Assembly (NCBI RefSeq): GCF_009761675.1
Contig: NZ_QUZH01000013.1
Coordinates: 34,996 to 98,995, forward strand
Source: Bhargavaea sp. CC-171006
GTDB lineage: Bacteria > Bacillota > Bacilli > Bacillales_A > Planococcaceae
Reading direction: 5' to 3'
DNA length: 64,000 bases
Shown: positions 8,766-18,110 of the stretch, piece after piece
Position numbering within the stretch: position 1 is the stretch's first letter
Layout: every line of letters begins with the position of its first letter
Translations under genes and position numbers: made by a program
The notes under the pieces: generated by a model
What the model was told of the DNA's origin: nothing
The model's database searches: none
Seen by the model: only the letters and a program-made list of their open reading frames with translations

Positions 8766-10010
8766 TTATTCAAACTTACTCGGTTCCATCGCCGTCAGCC
8801 GGTTCGTCAGTTCGATGAATGTCGCGATTCCGTACAGGAATGCGTCTTCGTCGACGTCGAAGCGGTTGTTGTGGTTGGCGTAGGCGGTGCGGTCGTCTTC
8901 CCCATGGGTCCCCAGCCGGAAGAAGACGGACGGGACCTGTTCCGAGAAGAAGGAGAAATCTTCCCCGCCCATTGCCGGGATGACTTTCTTCAGCGCATCC
9001 GGGCCAAATAGTGAGTTTACAGTTTCCTCGAACACTTGAGCCGGAACATCCGCGATCTTCACTGATGGGACACCGTAATGGTAGGTGAGATTGCAGGTGC
9101 CGCCGAGCCCTCCGGCCACTCCTTCCGCAATGGCTCGCATGCGCTCCTCCATCCGGTTGCGCGTTTCCGGCAACACTGTGCGGACGGTCCCTTCCACACG
9201 GACCGTGTCCGGGATGATGTTGTTTTTCGTGCCGCCCTCGATCTTGCCGAAGCTGAGCACGACGGAGTCAAGCGGGTCGGTCTGCCGGCTGACGATCTGC
9301 TGCATCGTGACGAGTGTCTGCGCGGCGATCATGATCGGGTCGACCGTCTGATGCGGGTAGGCTGCGTGTCCGCCTTCCCCCTTAAACTCCAATTCAAAGA
9401 AGTCTCCTGCGGCCGTAGCAAATCCTGTCGTGGAAAGCGAAAACTCGCCTGTCCGGACGCTCGGGTGCACGTGGAGCCCCGCCATGACGTCCACTTTCGG
9501 ATTGTCCAGCGCCCCGTCGCGGATCATCGCTTCCGCGCCTTTCCCGATTTCCTCGGCAGGCTGGAAGACAAGTTTGAGTGTGCCCCGCTGGAGTCCGTTT
9601 TCGGAAAATGCCCGGGCGACCCCCAAAAGAATCGCCGTATGTGCATCATGCCCGCATGTATGCGCCTTGCCGTCCCTTGTGCTCCGGTAAATCTGATCGA
9701 TTTCATCCTGCATCGGCAGGGCGTCCATGTCCGCACGGAGTCCGACGACCGGTCCCGGTGCCGCACCTTCCAGGATACCGATCACACCGGTTCCGCCGAC
9801 GTCTTCGCGGACATCATAGCCCCAGCTCCGGAGCTTGTCCGCGACCAGCCTGGCTGTTTCCGTTTCCTCGAATGAAAGTTCCGGGTTTATATGAAGATGC
9901 CGGCGGGTCGCCACCGTTTCTTCAAACACACTCCGGACCGTCGCATACAGCTCGGGCCGGCTTTCATTCAGCGCTTCAAAACGTCCGATTCCATCCAATG
10001 TCTGCACCAT
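8766..10010 (-). CDS. M20 family metallopeptidase/amidohydrolase
   Basis: 414 residues starting MVQTLDGIGRF at 10010, supported by ACAGGAGAG 7 bases upstream; the in-frame ATGs at 10028-10031 overlap the upstream stop and lack a site. Motifs: HINPELSFEETETA (40-53), RADMDALPM (92-100), HTCGHDAH with C119/H121, PAEE with E153/E154, GEGGHAAYPH in the dimerisation domain, and GGEDFSFF near the C-terminus. Hippurate hydrolase/N-acyl amino acid hydrolase type. Last gene of a five-gene operon. Confidence 0.9.
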   Translation of the reverse strand: MVQTLDGIGRFEALNESRPELYATVRSVFEETVATRRHLHINPELSFEETETARLVADKLRSWGYDVREDVGGTGVIGILEGAAPGPVVGLRADMDALPMQDEIDQIYRSTRDGKAHTCGHDAHTAILLGVARAFSENGLQRGTLKLVFQPAEEIGKGAEAMIRDGALDNPKVDVMAGLHVHPSVRTGEFSLSTTGFATAAGDFFELEFKGEGGHAAYPHQTVDPIMIAAQTLVTMQQIVSRQTDPLDSVVLSFGKIEGGTKNNIIPDTVRVEGTVRTVLPETRNRMEERMRAIAEGVAGGLGGTCNLTYHYGVPSVKIADVPAQVFEETVNSLFGPDALKKVIPAMGGEDFSFFSEQVPSVFFRLGTHGEDDRTAYANHNNRFDVDEDAFLYGIATFIELTNRLTAMEPSKFE

Positions 10011-10027
10011 ATTGATCTCTCCTGTCA

Positions 10028-10810
10028 TCAAATCACACCCAGTTGTTCACTTTTCAGATCCGTCACGAACATATGACCCGGCGCATGGGTAATCATGAGC
10101 GAAGGCTTTGTATGCATTGCAACGGACTGCGGGGTGACGCCGCACGCCCAAAATACAGGCGTTTCCCCTTCTCGGACCGGGACCGCGTCACCAAAGTCCG
10201 GGCTGGCAAGATTACGGATTCCGATTTCCTCCGGATTTCCGATATGGACCGGCGCCCCGTGGACCGACGGGAAGCGGCTCGTCACCTGGACGGCCCGGAC
10301 CACATCGCCTGCACCCATCGGCCGCATCGACACGACCATAGGGCCCGAAAACTTCCCTGCAGGAATCGTATCAAACGAGGTCCGATACATCGGTACATTG
10401 ACGCCCTCTTCATGGTGCCGCATCGGGATGCCGTTGCGGATCAGAGCTTCCTCGAACGTGAAGCTGCAGCCGATCAGGAAAGCGACCATGTCCTCCGTCC
10501 AATACTCGTTCAGGTCGGTCGGCTCATCTGTCAGTTCCCCGTTCCGGTACACCCGGTATTTCGGCAAGTCCGTCCGCAGATCGGCAGTCGGCGCCGACGC
10601 CCTCGGCACAGGTGAACCGAGGTCGGTCACGTCGATCAGCGGGCACGACTTCGGATTGCGCTGGCAGAACAATAGAAACTCGAATGCATCCTCCTTCGGC
10701 AAAATCGCCAGGTTCGCCTGAACAAATCCATCGCACACCCCTGCGGTCGGCCCTGTGAAGACCCCGTTCCGCACCTGTTCCCGAAACTGTTCCGGTGTCA
10801 GATTCCTCAT
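10028..10810 (-). CDS. Putative hydro-lyase, YcsI/D-glutamate cyclase-like (UPF0317)
   Basis: 260 residues, the full length for the DUF1445/UPF0317 (YcsI) family. Signature blocks are present: [19 protein letters not shown] near the N-terminus, [29 protein letters not shown], and the C-terminal [13 protein letters not shown]. Related proteins include the mammalian mitochondrial D-glutamate cyclase, so a role in handling an unusual amino acid or its cyclised form is plausible. The flanking M20 enzymes fit that theme. It overlaps the upstream small gene by 4 bp. Confidence 0.85.
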   Translation of the reverse strand: MRNLTPEQFREQVRNGVFTGPTAGVCDGFVQANLAILPKEDAFEFLLFCQRNPKSCPLIDVTDLGSPVPRASAPTADLRTDLPKYRVYRNGELTDEPTDLNEYWTEDMVAFLIGCSFTFEEALIRNGIPMRHHEEGVNVPMYRTSFDTIPAGKFSGPMVVSMRPMGAGDVVRAVQVTSRFPSVHGAPVHIGNPEEIGIRNLASPDFGDAVPVREGETPVFWACGVTPQSVAMHTKPSLMITHAPGHMFVTDLKSEQLGVI

Positions 10811-11022
10811 TGTCTCACCCTCTTACGTTTGGATTTGTCTATCAGGAGATAAAATCCCGTCACGAATAATGCCGAAATGCCGAGGCGTACCCACATGGCC
10901 ATCTCAACTGTGTTGCCGCCAGGCACATAGGCTGCCGTCAACAGCAAGCCCTGGATCCATTCGGCTGCAAGAAGCGCGGCGGCCATTCCAAAAAATATGA
11001 TGAATAATCGCTTCAATGTCAT
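10807..11022 (-). CDS. Small two-helix membrane protein
   Basis: 71 residues: helix 1 ([21 protein letters not shown]), a short loop with PGG, helix 2 ([15 protein letters not shown]), and a basic tail KSKRKRVRQ. The start at 11022 follows AAGGAGGAATGAC. It overlaps its neighbours by 4 bp on both sides, which is strong evidence that it is translated as part of the operon. No family recognised. Confidence 0.7.
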   Translation of the reverse strand: MTLKRLFIIFFGMAAALLAAEWIQGLLLTAAYVPGGNTVEMAMWVRLGISALFVTGFYLLIDKSKRKRVRQ

Positions 11023-11492
11023 TCCTCCTTGAGTCCCGGCTTGTCCAATTCCCTCTCAAACATGACCATATCTAGCGCCTGGATCCCGTTTTCCCAGATC
11101 GGTTCCGGATAGGATAAAAAGAAATCCTTTCGGATCCCACACATGCGAAACCCGCATTTCTGGTAGAAGGCAAAGTTCCCGATGCTTGAGTTGGCCGTGC
11201 CCACAATCATCCTTCTGAAACCCATCTCCGTATACCGGGAAATGCCGACTTCGATCAGGGCACGACCGGTTCCTATTCCTCGGGCCTTTTCATACAGTGC
11301 GATGTTCTTCAGCTCCACCGTTACACCGTCTATGGGTACATAAAGCGCCGCTCCCTGAATCTCGTTCCCTGACTTCGCCGCGAAGAGCCGGCCGTCATGA
11401 AGATACTTCCGGACAGCCGCCTCCCCTTCATCCGCCAGCATCAGCAGTGGCAGATAGGCTTCACGCGGACCGGTGACCTCCTCAACCCTCAT
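11019..11492 (-). CDS. GNAT family N-acetyltransferase
   Basis: 157 residues. The acetyl-CoA binding motif is KARGIGTGRALIEVG (Q/RxxGxG/A form), followed by FRRMIVGTANSSIGNFAFYQKCGFR, the usual GNAT beta5 signature. A hydrophobic strand (VELKNIALYEK) precedes motif A. The substrate is unknown. The start overlaps the end of the upstream M20 gene by 11 bp, and its stop overlaps the next start by 4 bp. Confidence 0.85.
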   Translation of the reverse strand: MRVEEVTGPREAYLPLLMLADEGEAAVRKYLHDGRLFAAKSGNEIQGAALYVPIDGVTVELKNIALYEKARGIGTGRALIEVGISRYTEMGFRRMIVGTANSSIGNFAFYQKCGFRMCGIRKDFFLSYPEPIWENGIQALDMVMFERELDKPGLKEE

Positions 11493-12789
11493 GGGCGGCC
11501 ATCTTCACCATCCGCTGTTCCGCAAATTGCTTCAGCAGATGGACAGCAGTGATGCAGTCGCCCAGATCGGACCATTCCGCCGGGTTGTGGCTGATGCCTT
11601 CGATGCTTTTCACAAAGATCATCGCCATCGGGACATGCCCTCCGAGGATCATGGCGTCATGCCCCGCACCGCTCATCAGTTCCATCGGCCGGATGCCCGC
11701 TTCCTCGAACACCTGACCCAGCTCTTCCCGCACTTCATCCGGCACCGGGACGGGGTCGATCGAGGAAGCCAGATCCAAGCTGACCTCGACTCCCCCTTCA
11801 ACTGCGCATCGCTTTGCAGTCTCACGAACCTTTTCGACCAGGCCATCGCGCGCTGTCTTGTCGAGGTCACGGATATCGACGGTGAGCGCAACCTCCTCCG
11901 GAATGACATTGGCGCCGTTCGGAGAGACGTTCAGCTTGCCGACTGTAGCCACGGCAGTGTCGCTGAACTGGGCGGGAAGCGAACTCACTTCATGCAAAAA
12001 GCGGCCCGCCGCAACGAGCGGATCCCTTCGCCCGATCATCGGCGTGTTGCCGGCGTGTCCCGCGGTGCCGCGGAAGACCACATTCAGCCAGGCAGGGCCT
12101 GCGATGCCCTTGACGATACCTGCCGGAAGGCCCGCCTGCTCAAGCAGTTTCCCCTGCTCGATATGGATTTCCGCATAGAAGCCAATTTCCTTTAGGTCTC
12201 TTGCCGCTCCCAGGAATTCATCCACAGTTGTGCCGTAGGCGCTGATGACCTCTTCAAATGAGTTACCTTCGGAATCCGAAAGCACCGACAGCGCCTCATG
12301 ACCCATGTCGCCCGTCATCGCCTGGCTGCCCATGATGCCAGCGCCGAATCGCGATCCTTCCTCTTCCGAAAAAATGATCACTTCCACCGGCACCGGCGGC
12401 TCGTAACCCGTCTCTTTCCATGCCTCGACCACTTCAAGCGCCGACAGCACGCCGAGCGGACCGTCGAAGTTGCCGCCGTTCGGTACGGAGTCGACGTGTG
12501 AGCCTGCGGCGAACGCAGGCCCGTCCGACTTTCCATCAAGCCGTCCGATCACGTTCCCTGCTCCGTCCATCCTGACATCCAGTCCCGCTTCGCGCATCCA
12601 TTCCATGACCTGTTCCTTTGCCCGCTTTTCTTCCGCCGAGAAGCCCGGTCGGTTGACGCCGCCGTCCTCTGTCTCGCCGATCAAAGCAAGCGTTGCCAGC
12701 CTTTCGGCGAGCCGCTTTCCGCTTACGCCGTCCCGGTCCGCCGTCCCGTCATATCCGGCGAGCAGCCGGTCCCTCACCGATTCTCTCAT
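11482..12789 (-). CDS. M20 Zn-dependent amidase (allantoate amidohydrolase/N-carbamoyl-L-amino acid hydrolase type)
   Basis: 435 residues. Metal-binding and catalytic motifs of the carbamoylase branch are clear: GSHVDSVPNGGNFDGPLGV (H98, D109), SEEEGSRF (E142-E144), EIHIEQGKLLE, GTAGHAGNTPM, and the C-terminal MSGAGHDAMI and SHNPAEW. The branch cleaves N-carbamoyl or ureido groups from amino acids or allantoate. Without purine-pathway neighbours a carbamoyl-amino-acid hydrolase is as likely as AllC. First gene of the operon that also carries GNAT, a small membrane protein, YcsI and a second M20 enzyme. Confidence 0.88.
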   Translation of the reverse strand: MRESVRDRLLAGYDGTADRDGVSGKRLAERLATLALIGETEDGGVNRPGFSAEEKRAKEQVMEWMREAGLDVRMDGAGNVIGRLDGKSDGPAFAAGSHVDSVPNGGNFDGPLGVLSALEVVEAWKETGYEPPVPVEVIIFSEEEGSRFGAGIMGSQAMTGDMGHEALSVLSDSEGNSFEEVISAYGTTVDEFLGAARDLKEIGFYAEIHIEQGKLLEQAGLPAGIVKGIAGPAWLNVVFRGTAGHAGNTPMIGRRDPLVAAGRFLHEVSSLPAQFSDTAVATVGKLNVSPNGANVIPEEVALTVDIRDLDKTARDGLVEKVRETAKRCAVEGGVEVSLDLASSIDPVPVPDEVREELGQVFEEAGIRPMELMSGAGHDAMILGGHVPMAMIFVKSIEGISHNPAEWSDLGDCITAVHLLKQFAEQRMVKMAAHEG

Positions 12790-12904
12790 CTTATAAAATC
12801 CCCTTTCTCTCTGTCCGAAAAGACGGATTAACTAGAATCTTACGTCATCCGCCCGCTTCTTCTATGATAAACTCTTCAATATATGAAAGAAAGGGGAGGG
12901 CATC

Positions 12905-13816
12905 ATGAGCGACATCCGGACTGCGACGCTGATCGGCCTCGGAGCCATCGGAGCAGCGTACGCCGAGCGCCTGCAGGCACATCTGAAAGAGAGGTTCCAT
13001 GTTCTGGCCGATGAAGGCCGCATCACACGTTACACGGATCACGGCATCCGCATCAACGGACGCGAGACACGGTTCCGCTACAAGTCGCTGAACGGGGATG
13101 CAGACCAGGTTGACCTGATTTTGTTCGGCGTAAAAAACGACCAGTTGGATGAAGCGATTGACTGCGTCCGTCCGTTTGTCGGACCCGAGACGATCCTTCT
13201 CCCTCTCCTGAACGGCATCTCGAGCGAAGAAGACCTGAAAGCGGCATTCCCGGCCAATCCGGTCCTCTACGCCATGTGTGTCGGGATCGACGCGCAGCGC
13301 AAAGACCGAGACATCCGCTATTCCAGCCTCGGCCAGATCACATTCGGCACACGTGCCGGAGAGTATCCGGATGCGGAAGCCGCTGTCGAACGGCTCTTCC
13401 GCGACGCGGACGTCCCTTACGAAATCCCGGACGACATCTGGCGGGAGATGTGGTGGAAGTTCATGATTAACGTCGGTGTGAACCAGTCCTCCTCGGTGCT
13501 CCGTGCCCCGTACGGCATCTTCCAGACGATCCACAGCGCAAGAAGTTGGATGGAAGAAGTCATGCAGGAAGTCGTCCAAGTGTCCCAAGCAGCAGGCGTG
13601 GGACTGAACGACCGCGACATCGCCCGCTTCCGACCGGTTCTGAATAGCCTTTCGCCGGAAGGCAGAACAAGCATGCTGCAGGACATCGAAAACGGCCGAA
13701 AGACGGAAGTCGAATTCCTGGCCGGCAAGATGGTCGAGCTTGGTGAAAAATATGGCGTGCCGGTGCCGGAGAACGAGCATCTCCTGAAAGTCATCCGGAT
13801 CCTGGAGAAGATGTGA
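12905..13816 (+). CDS. 2-dehydropantoate 2-reductase family oxidoreductase
   Basis: 303 residues from ATG 12905 after GAAAGGGGAGGG. N-terminal Rossmann fold with GLGAIGAAYA (11-20), then FGVKNDQLDEAI, LLNGISSEEDL, and the C-terminal helical domain with WWKFMINVGVNQSSSVLRAPYG, containing the Lys/Asn/Ser residues used by ketopantoate reductases. Enzymes of this fold reduce 2-ketopantoate with NADPH, but there are no panB or panC genes nearby and several paralogues act on other 2-oxo acids. It is followed one base later by a Nudix gene. Confidence 0.85.
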   Translation: MSDIRTATLIGLGAIGAAYAERLQAHLKERFHVLADEGRITRYTDHGIRINGRETRFRYKSLNGDADQVDLILFGVKNDQLDEAIDCVRPFVGPETILLPLLNGISSEEDLKAAFPANPVLYAMCVGIDAQRKDRDIRYSSLGQITFGTRAGEYPDAEAAVERLFRDADVPYEIPDDIWREMWWKFMINVGVNQSSSVLRAPYGIFQTIHSARSWMEEVMQEVVQVSQAAGVGLNDRDIARFRPVLNSLSPEGRTSMLQDIENGRKTEVEFLAGKMVELGEKYGVPVPENEHLLKVIRILEKM

Positions 13817-13817
13817 C

Positions 13818-14258
13818 ATGACCAAACCGGTACAGCCACAATCCTCGGCCCCTCCAAAACACATCGTCTCCGCTGCCGCGATCCTCGTGAATGAGCGGAA
13901 TGAGCTGCTCCTGATCCGCGGCCCGCGACGCGGATGGGAAATGCCCGGCGGCCAGGTCGAGGAAGGTGAATCCATACGTGACGCCGCCATCCGGGAAACC
14001 CTTGAAGAATCCGGCATCGAGATTGAGATCACCGGCTTCTGCGGCATCTACCAGAATGTCTCCCGCGACATCTGCAACACTCTCTTTACAGGAAAGCCTG
14101 TCGGCGGGACGCCCACTCCGTGCGAGGAAGCACTCGAAGTCGGCTTTTATCCGCTGCCGGATGCACTTGATATGGTCACCAATGGAAACTTCCGGGAACG
14201 GATCGAGAAGTGTCTGGATCCGGATGCGCAGCCGTTTTATGTGGAGTTTAATATCTGA
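13818..14258 (+). CDS. Nudix hydrolase
   Basis: 146 residues. The Nudix box runs from G44 to G66 (GGQVEEGES ... RETLEESG), matching Gx5Ex7REUxEExGU, so metal-dependent hydrolysis of a nucleoside diphosphate derivative is expected. The substrate cannot be predicted. It starts immediately after the reductase stop and the pair ends in a terminator, so the two form an operon. Confidence 0.88.
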   Translation: MTKPVQPQSSAPPKHIVSAAAILVNERNELLLIRGPRRGWEMPGGQVEEGESIRDAAIRETLEESGIEIEITGFCGIYQNVSRDICNTLFTGKPVGGTPTPCEEALEVGFYPLPDALDMVTNGNFRERIEKCLDPDAQPFYVEFNI

Positions 14259-14264
14259 CAAACC

Positions 14265-14295
14265 AAAGACGCGCCCCTCACAGGAGCGCGTCTTT
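14265..14295. terminator. Bidirectional terminator between convergent genes
   Basis: AAAGACGCGC (14265-14274) and GCGCGTCTTT (14286-14295) form a 10-bp perfect stem flanked by A and T runs on either side. It serves the Nudix gene and the convergent exported-protein gene. Confidence 0.85.
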
Positions 14296-14306
14296 CCAAT
14301 CATTCA

Positions 14307-14981
14307 TTAACTGTAATTCCATTTCACCGTCACATTGTCGACTTTATCGGCTCCTGCCGGAAATTCAAAGAATACCTCATAATCGCCCTTGGAATACCAG
14401 AGATAATCAAATTCCATCCCTTCTGCGCCTGCCGATTCTTCTGCAGATCCCATAAAGTGACGGACTTCATCTACTGTCGGCTTTTCTTTGAAATGGTAGG
14501 TCACGGTTGTCACAGGTTTTTCTTCCTTTTCATCCTCTACATACGGAACGCCATAGTGGTAGTTCCCGTAGACATGCCGGATGCCGCCCTCAAAGTCATA
14601 CTCATCTTCCGGCTTCCCTTCCTTCGCTTTCAAGTCGGACAGTGCGGAGCCAATCTGGACCGAGGCACCCGGCACCTTGCCCTGTTCCAATTCTGAATAG
14701 AAAGAGGCCGGCATGACTGATTTTTCTTCGTTCGATGCTTGTTCTGAGGCGGGTGATGCCGCAAGCTGTCCACCGAGCGTTATGGCGAGCATATTGTAGG
14801 CATCGTTAAACATTCCGTCTTTTTGTCCCAACATCATGACGGTTCCATTTGCCACGGCAAGATGATCTGACATCAACCTTTCCGAATGACCGGATGCGGA
14901 AGAAGGCGTGGCCAAACCGACGAGCATCCCTGCCGTTGCGGCTGATATTGCCAGCTTTCTGAGTTGCTTTTGTTTCATCAT
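14307..14981 (-). CDS. Exported protein, YjgB/DUF4309-like
   Basis: 224 residues with a signal peptide (MMKQKQLRKLAISAATAGML ... SSASG) and an AAGGAGG site upstream. The second half (GKVPGASVQIGSALSDLKAKEGKPEDEY ... HVYGNYHYGVPY ... DYEVFFEFPA) resembles the DUF4309/YjgB domain, in which a short helix-turn is followed by a predicted beta-meander. The middle segment is Asp/Glu/Lys rich. Function unknown. The family call is from recalled pattern similarity only. Confidence 0.65.
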   Translation of the reverse strand: MMKQKQLRKLAISAATAGMLVGLATPSSASGHSERLMSDHLAVANGTVMMLGQKDGMFNDAYNMLAITLGGQLAASPASEQASNEEKSVMPASFYSELEQGKVPGASVQIGSALSDLKAKEGKPEDEYDFEGGIRHVYGNYHYGVPYVEDEKEEKPVTTVTYHFKEKPTVDEVRHFMGSAEESAGAEGMEFDYLWYSKGDYEVFFEFPAGADKVDNVTVKWNYS

Positions 14982-15233
14982 GCAAACCTCCTTTAAGTCA
15001 TTACCGGGAAAGAAAATTCGGATATAATTTCACATCTTGAATAGTCTCTATCGAAATGAATTGAAGGAGCTGAAAGTACCTTTGACTCCTTCGTTATTAT
15101 GTGCATTCCTCTTTATATAGAAAATAAACTCACGGGATGGTTTGGTAAATCCCACTTTCACCCCTTTACTTTTCTCCGATCTTCATCTATAAATAGTCTT
15201 GGAATATTTACCAAGAAAGAAGGAAGCCACCCC

Positions 15234-16208
15234 ATGGGTTTACGTTTTAGAAAACAGATGAAGGCAAAGTCCGCTCCTGCGGTCCTCCTCATCGGTCTCG
15301 TCCTCTTCCTCACCGGTTGTGCCGAAACAGTTGCCGATGAGCAAGTTGCAGAAGAAGAGACAAAGCAGGTCCAAACAGAAGAGCCGTCCGAAGCAGAGAA
15401 AGAAACAGATGAAATCACTCCGGAAAAACCTGCCGAGGAAAAGAAGGAAAATAAACCGCAAGAGCAGATGACAAAAAAGGAGATACAGCCAGTCAAGAAA
15501 CCGACCGAAACCGGCGGCACGACTGCCCATATCCCGGTCGAGCTCGTCAAGACGATCGACGGCGATACAATTAAGGTCCGCTACAATGGTCAAGAAGAAA
15601 ATGTGCGGTATCTCTTGATTGACACTCCGGAAACGAACCACCCCCGCCTCGGCAAGCAGCCGTTCGGCGATCAGGCGAAGGAGCGCAACCGCGAACTTGT
15701 GAACAGCGGTGAACTCTCGATTGAATTTGACATAGGTGACCGGACCGATAAATACGGCCGGCTGCTCGCTTACGTCTATGTAAACGACAAAAGCGTCCAG
15801 GAAACCCTGCTCCGGGAAGGCCTCGCCCGCGTAGGCTATGTCTATCCGCCGAGCACACGCCATCTGACGCCATTTGAAGCCGCCGAAGCGGAAGCCAAGG
15901 CGAAGAAAGTCGGCATTTGGTCGATCGAGGACTATGCGACCGACTCCGGATTTGATCCGGAAGCTTCCGGCCAGCAAAGTGCAGCTGCGAGTGCACCCGC
16001 TTCAACAAGCCAAGCTTCTTCCGGCGGAGGAGGGACATCCGGGGGCTCGAACTACGACGGTGACCCGAACGCACAAAGCGGCTCGACCACCGAATGGTTC
16101 AAAAACTGCACAGAGCTCCGTACGAAATACCCGGAAGGCGTCCCCGCCGGCCACCCGGCCTACCAGTCGAAGATGGACCGTGACAAAGACAACTATGCGT
16201 GTGAATAA
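15234..16208 (+). CDS. Thermonuclease lipoprotein (YncB-like) with Excalibur domain
   Basis: 324 residues from ATG 15234, preceded by AAGAAGGAAG; an upstream open frame to 15099 is not used. Signal peptide with lipobox LTGC (C29), then a Glu/Lys-rich linker (about 30-90), an SNase domain (about 100-240; VKTIDGDTIKVRY, VRYLLIDTPE, DRTDKYGRLLAYV carry the nuclease Arg/Asp/Glu set), a Gly/Ser linker, and a C-terminal Excalibur calcium-binding motif (DRDKDNYAC). The 230 bp upstream contain a GAAGGAG/CTCCTTC inverted repeat but no clear gene. Predicted role: membrane-anchored extracellular nuclease. Confidence 0.88.
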   Translation: MGLRFRKQMKAKSAPAVLLIGLVLFLTGCAETVADEQVAEEETKQVQTEEPSEAEKETDEITPEKPAEEKKENKPQEQMTKKEIQPVKKPTETGGTTAHIPVELVKTIDGDTIKVRYNGQEENVRYLLIDTPETNHPRLGKQPFGDQAKERNRELVNSGELSIEFDIGDRTDKYGRLLAYVYVNDKSVQETLLREGLARVGYVYPPSTRHLTPFEAAEAEAKAKKVGIWSIEDYATDSGFDPEASGQQSAAASAPASTSQASSGGGGTSGGSNYDGDPNAQSGSTTEWFKNCTELRTKYPEGVPAGHPAYQSKMDRDKDNYACE

Positions 16209-16220
16209 TGGAATGAGAAA

Positions 16221-16255
16221 GTCCCCTGCGGCTGTACGCCTGCAGGGGACTTTTT
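16221..16255 (+). terminator. Terminator of the thermonuclease gene
   Basis: GTCCCCTGC and GCAGGGGAC (16221-16229, 16242-16250) with TTTTT directly after. Confidence 0.88.
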
Positions 16256-16257
16256 GT

Positions 16258-16341
16258 GAATGACGAAATCGAAACCGTGAATGACGAAATCGGATGCTCG
16301 AATGACGAAATTGAGCCTACGAATGACGAGACCGGACGCTT
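16258..16341. repeat. 21-bp periodic repeat array A (core GAATGACGAAATC)
   Basis: Four units start at 16258, 16279, 16300 and 16321, each exactly 21 bp: GAATGACGAAATC, GAATGACGAAATC, GAATGACGAAATT and GAATGACGAGACC, each followed by 8 unrelated bases. A fifth, eroded copy (GAACGGCTTAACC) begins at 16342. The array lies directly after the thermonuclease terminator and before the 3' end of a convergent gene. Units differ at the edges, so this is not a recent slippage product. Confidence 0.85.
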
Positions 16342-16367
16342 GAACGGCTTAACCGCCACCTATCGCT

Positions 16368-17726
16368 TCACTTCCCGCAACACTTCTTATATTTCTTCCC
16401 GCTCCCGCACGGACACGGGTCGTTTCGGCCGACGACTTTTTCGGAAACTGCAGGTTGTCTTGCGGCCGCTCCGCCCGACAGTACTTTCAGCGCCCCGTTC
16501 CCCCTCAGTTCGTTCGGTGTGTGCCCTCGGTTTTCCCACATTCTTGTGGCGTTCACCATGTCGAAGAACAGGCCGATGAGTTCGTTCGCCTGCTTGTCGT
16601 CATCAAACACGATGCCTTCGTCATCCAGCAGCAGGCCCATCGCCTGCGCCGGCGGCGTGTTTGATGCGGCGAGATACTGGGCGTAGTCGACCCAGTTGAT
16701 GGCACGGGTTTCCTCGCCCCTGAACAGCTTTCGCTCCGCAAATCTTCGGAACTTCTCCAGTTCCGGAGTTTCCTCGTAGTGATCGGCATCTGCGTACTGC
16801 ATCAGTTGCTCCCTTTCCGGCACGTAATACGGCTTGCCGTTCGCCTGCTTCGAGTAATAATCGTAGTTCCCGGGTTCCAGCAGTTCCTCATGGATGAACC
16901 GGTCGCCCTTTACATGGACGAACCCCCGGTCCAGCCATTCTGCGGCGGACGGATCCTTCAGCACCGCTGCAAAATCTGAGTCCGCAAGCGACGTTCCGTT
17001 TTGCTCGTTGAAGACTTCCCTTATTTTCGTGACCGGTGCGATTCCCCAAAGATGGGTCAAAGCGAGGATATAGTCGACTTTCTCCTGCATATCCCCGTCC
17101 AATTCAGGCCTCGGCATGCCCAGGAGAATCTCTTCTCCCATCTCATACGGCGTATGGCCGTGGTGCGCCCAGCTGCGAACATGGTTGTACATATGGGCAG
17201 CATAGCGGATCAGATCCTCAAAGTCGTCGGGATCCATCTTTTCCACGTAACCACCTGTCCTCAGAACAGCAATCAGATTTTGGAATGCATCGCCCTCCGC
17301 TTCATTTGCGGCAGACCGGATCCATCCCAGCAGATCCGACACTTCTCCGTCATTAAATCCAAGCCGCGCTCTCACGAAAGTCTCCAAAGCCTTTGCCTGA
17401 GCCGTCATTTCCACATAGTTTCCACTCCGATAGCGGAGCAGTTCCTCCGCCTCCGGTACATAATTTGTCTTCCCTTTGCCTGTCTCAAGGTACAGCTCCG
17501 GATTGTTTTCCTGCATCACCGCATCTTGAGCAAGGAATTCCGGCTCTGCCCAGACGAACATCCTGCCAAGCTCGTCTTCGGAATCCCCGGACAGTTTCCG
17601 CACTTCTTCTGCGGTTATCCGGTCGCCCGTCTGCTCTGTATAGATCTCAGCCACTTTTTCGTAAGGTACCACTCCGTACAAATTTGTTGCCGATACGATA
17701 TAGTTCATCACCAGTTGCCTGTCCAT
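16368..17726 (-). CDS. SEC-C motif protein with internal duplication
   Basis: 452 residues ending in a SEC-C zinc-binding motif ([20 protein letters not shown]). The rest contains two copies of a helical module: [32 protein letters not shown] near residue 7, and [31 protein letters not shown] near residue 217, each followed by a WAEP/FVHV-type strand and a YVPE-type segment ([22 protein letters not shown]). Proteins with this duplicated module plus SEC-C occur in Bacillales and have no assigned function; SEC-C often mediates contact with SecB-like or ribosomal partners. Monocistronic. Confidence 0.8.
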   Translation of the reverse strand: MDRQLVMNYIVSATNLYGVVPYEKVAEIYTEQTGDRITAEEVRKLSGDSEDELGRMFVWAEPEFLAQDAVMQENNPELYLETGKGKTNYVPEAEELLRYRSGNYVEMTAQAKALETFVRARLGFNDGEVSDLLGWIRSAANEAEGDAFQNLIAVLRTGGYVEKMDPDDFEDLIRYAAHMYNHVRSWAHHGHTPYEMGEEILLGMPRPELDGDMQEKVDYILALTHLWGIAPVTKIREVFNEQNGTSLADSDFAAVLKDPSAAEWLDRGFVHVKGDRFIHEELLEPGNYDYYSKQANGKPYYVPEREQLMQYADADHYEETPELEKFRRFAERKLFRGEETRAINWVDYAQYLAASNTPPAQAMGLLLDDEGIVFDDDKQANELIGLFFDMVNATRMWENRGHTPNELRGNGALKVLSGGAAARQPAVSEKVVGRNDPCPCGSGKKYKKCCGK

Positions 17727-17852
17727 TCCGGCACACCCCTTCCGTCCATTTCGTGATTCCCCATTATAACTTGAGAGAGCGGGGCTGCATCAACCATTCC
17801 CTCCCTGCTCCTTCTGTGAGAAGATAGAAGAAACATATGACGGAGGATGATG

Positions 17853-18023
17853 ATGCCCATGGACAAACTCAAACATTCCCGCGCTTCCGCCATCCTTCTC
17901 GGTGTCCTGCTCGGCATGGTGCTCGGTATCGCCCTTAAAAACACGGCCACCGGCATAGCACTCGCCATCATCTTCGCCCTGGTGTTTGTCAGCGGCCATG
18001 ATGATGACGATGATGACGAATAA
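17853..18023 (+). CDS. Small two-helix membrane protein with acidic tail
   Basis: 56 residues starting MPMDKLKHSRAS. Several in-frame ATGs follow a GGAGG site at 17842-17846; ATG 17853 has the best spacing (6 bases). Two hydrophobic stretches (ILLGVLLGMVLGIAL and IALAIIFALVFV) are joined by KNTATG, and the protein ends HDDDDDDE. A strong terminator follows at once, which supports a real transcribed gene. Orientation with the acidic tail outside or inside cannot be decided. No family recognised. Confidence 0.7.
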   Translation: MPMDKLKHSRASAILLGVLLGMVLGIALKNTATGIALAIIFALVFVSGHDDDDDDE

Positions 18024-18046
18024 CGCAAAATTGGCTTCACCCTGAA

Positions 18047-18083
18047 AAGCGGAACCGGGTTCTCATCCGGTTCCGCTTATTTG
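18047..18083 (+). terminator. Terminator of the small membrane protein gene
   Basis: AAGCGGAACCGG (18047-18058) pairs with CCGGTTCCGCTT (18067-18078), then ATTTGT. Confidence 0.8.
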
Positions 18084-18110
18084 TAGGAATGATGGCTTCT
18101 GGCAGACCCG

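Noticed and set aside
12845..14047. 400-codon open frame on the minus strand
   Set aside because: It lies antisense to the reductase and Nudix genes, both with clear motifs and ribosome binding sites; it is a by-product of GC-rich codon bias.
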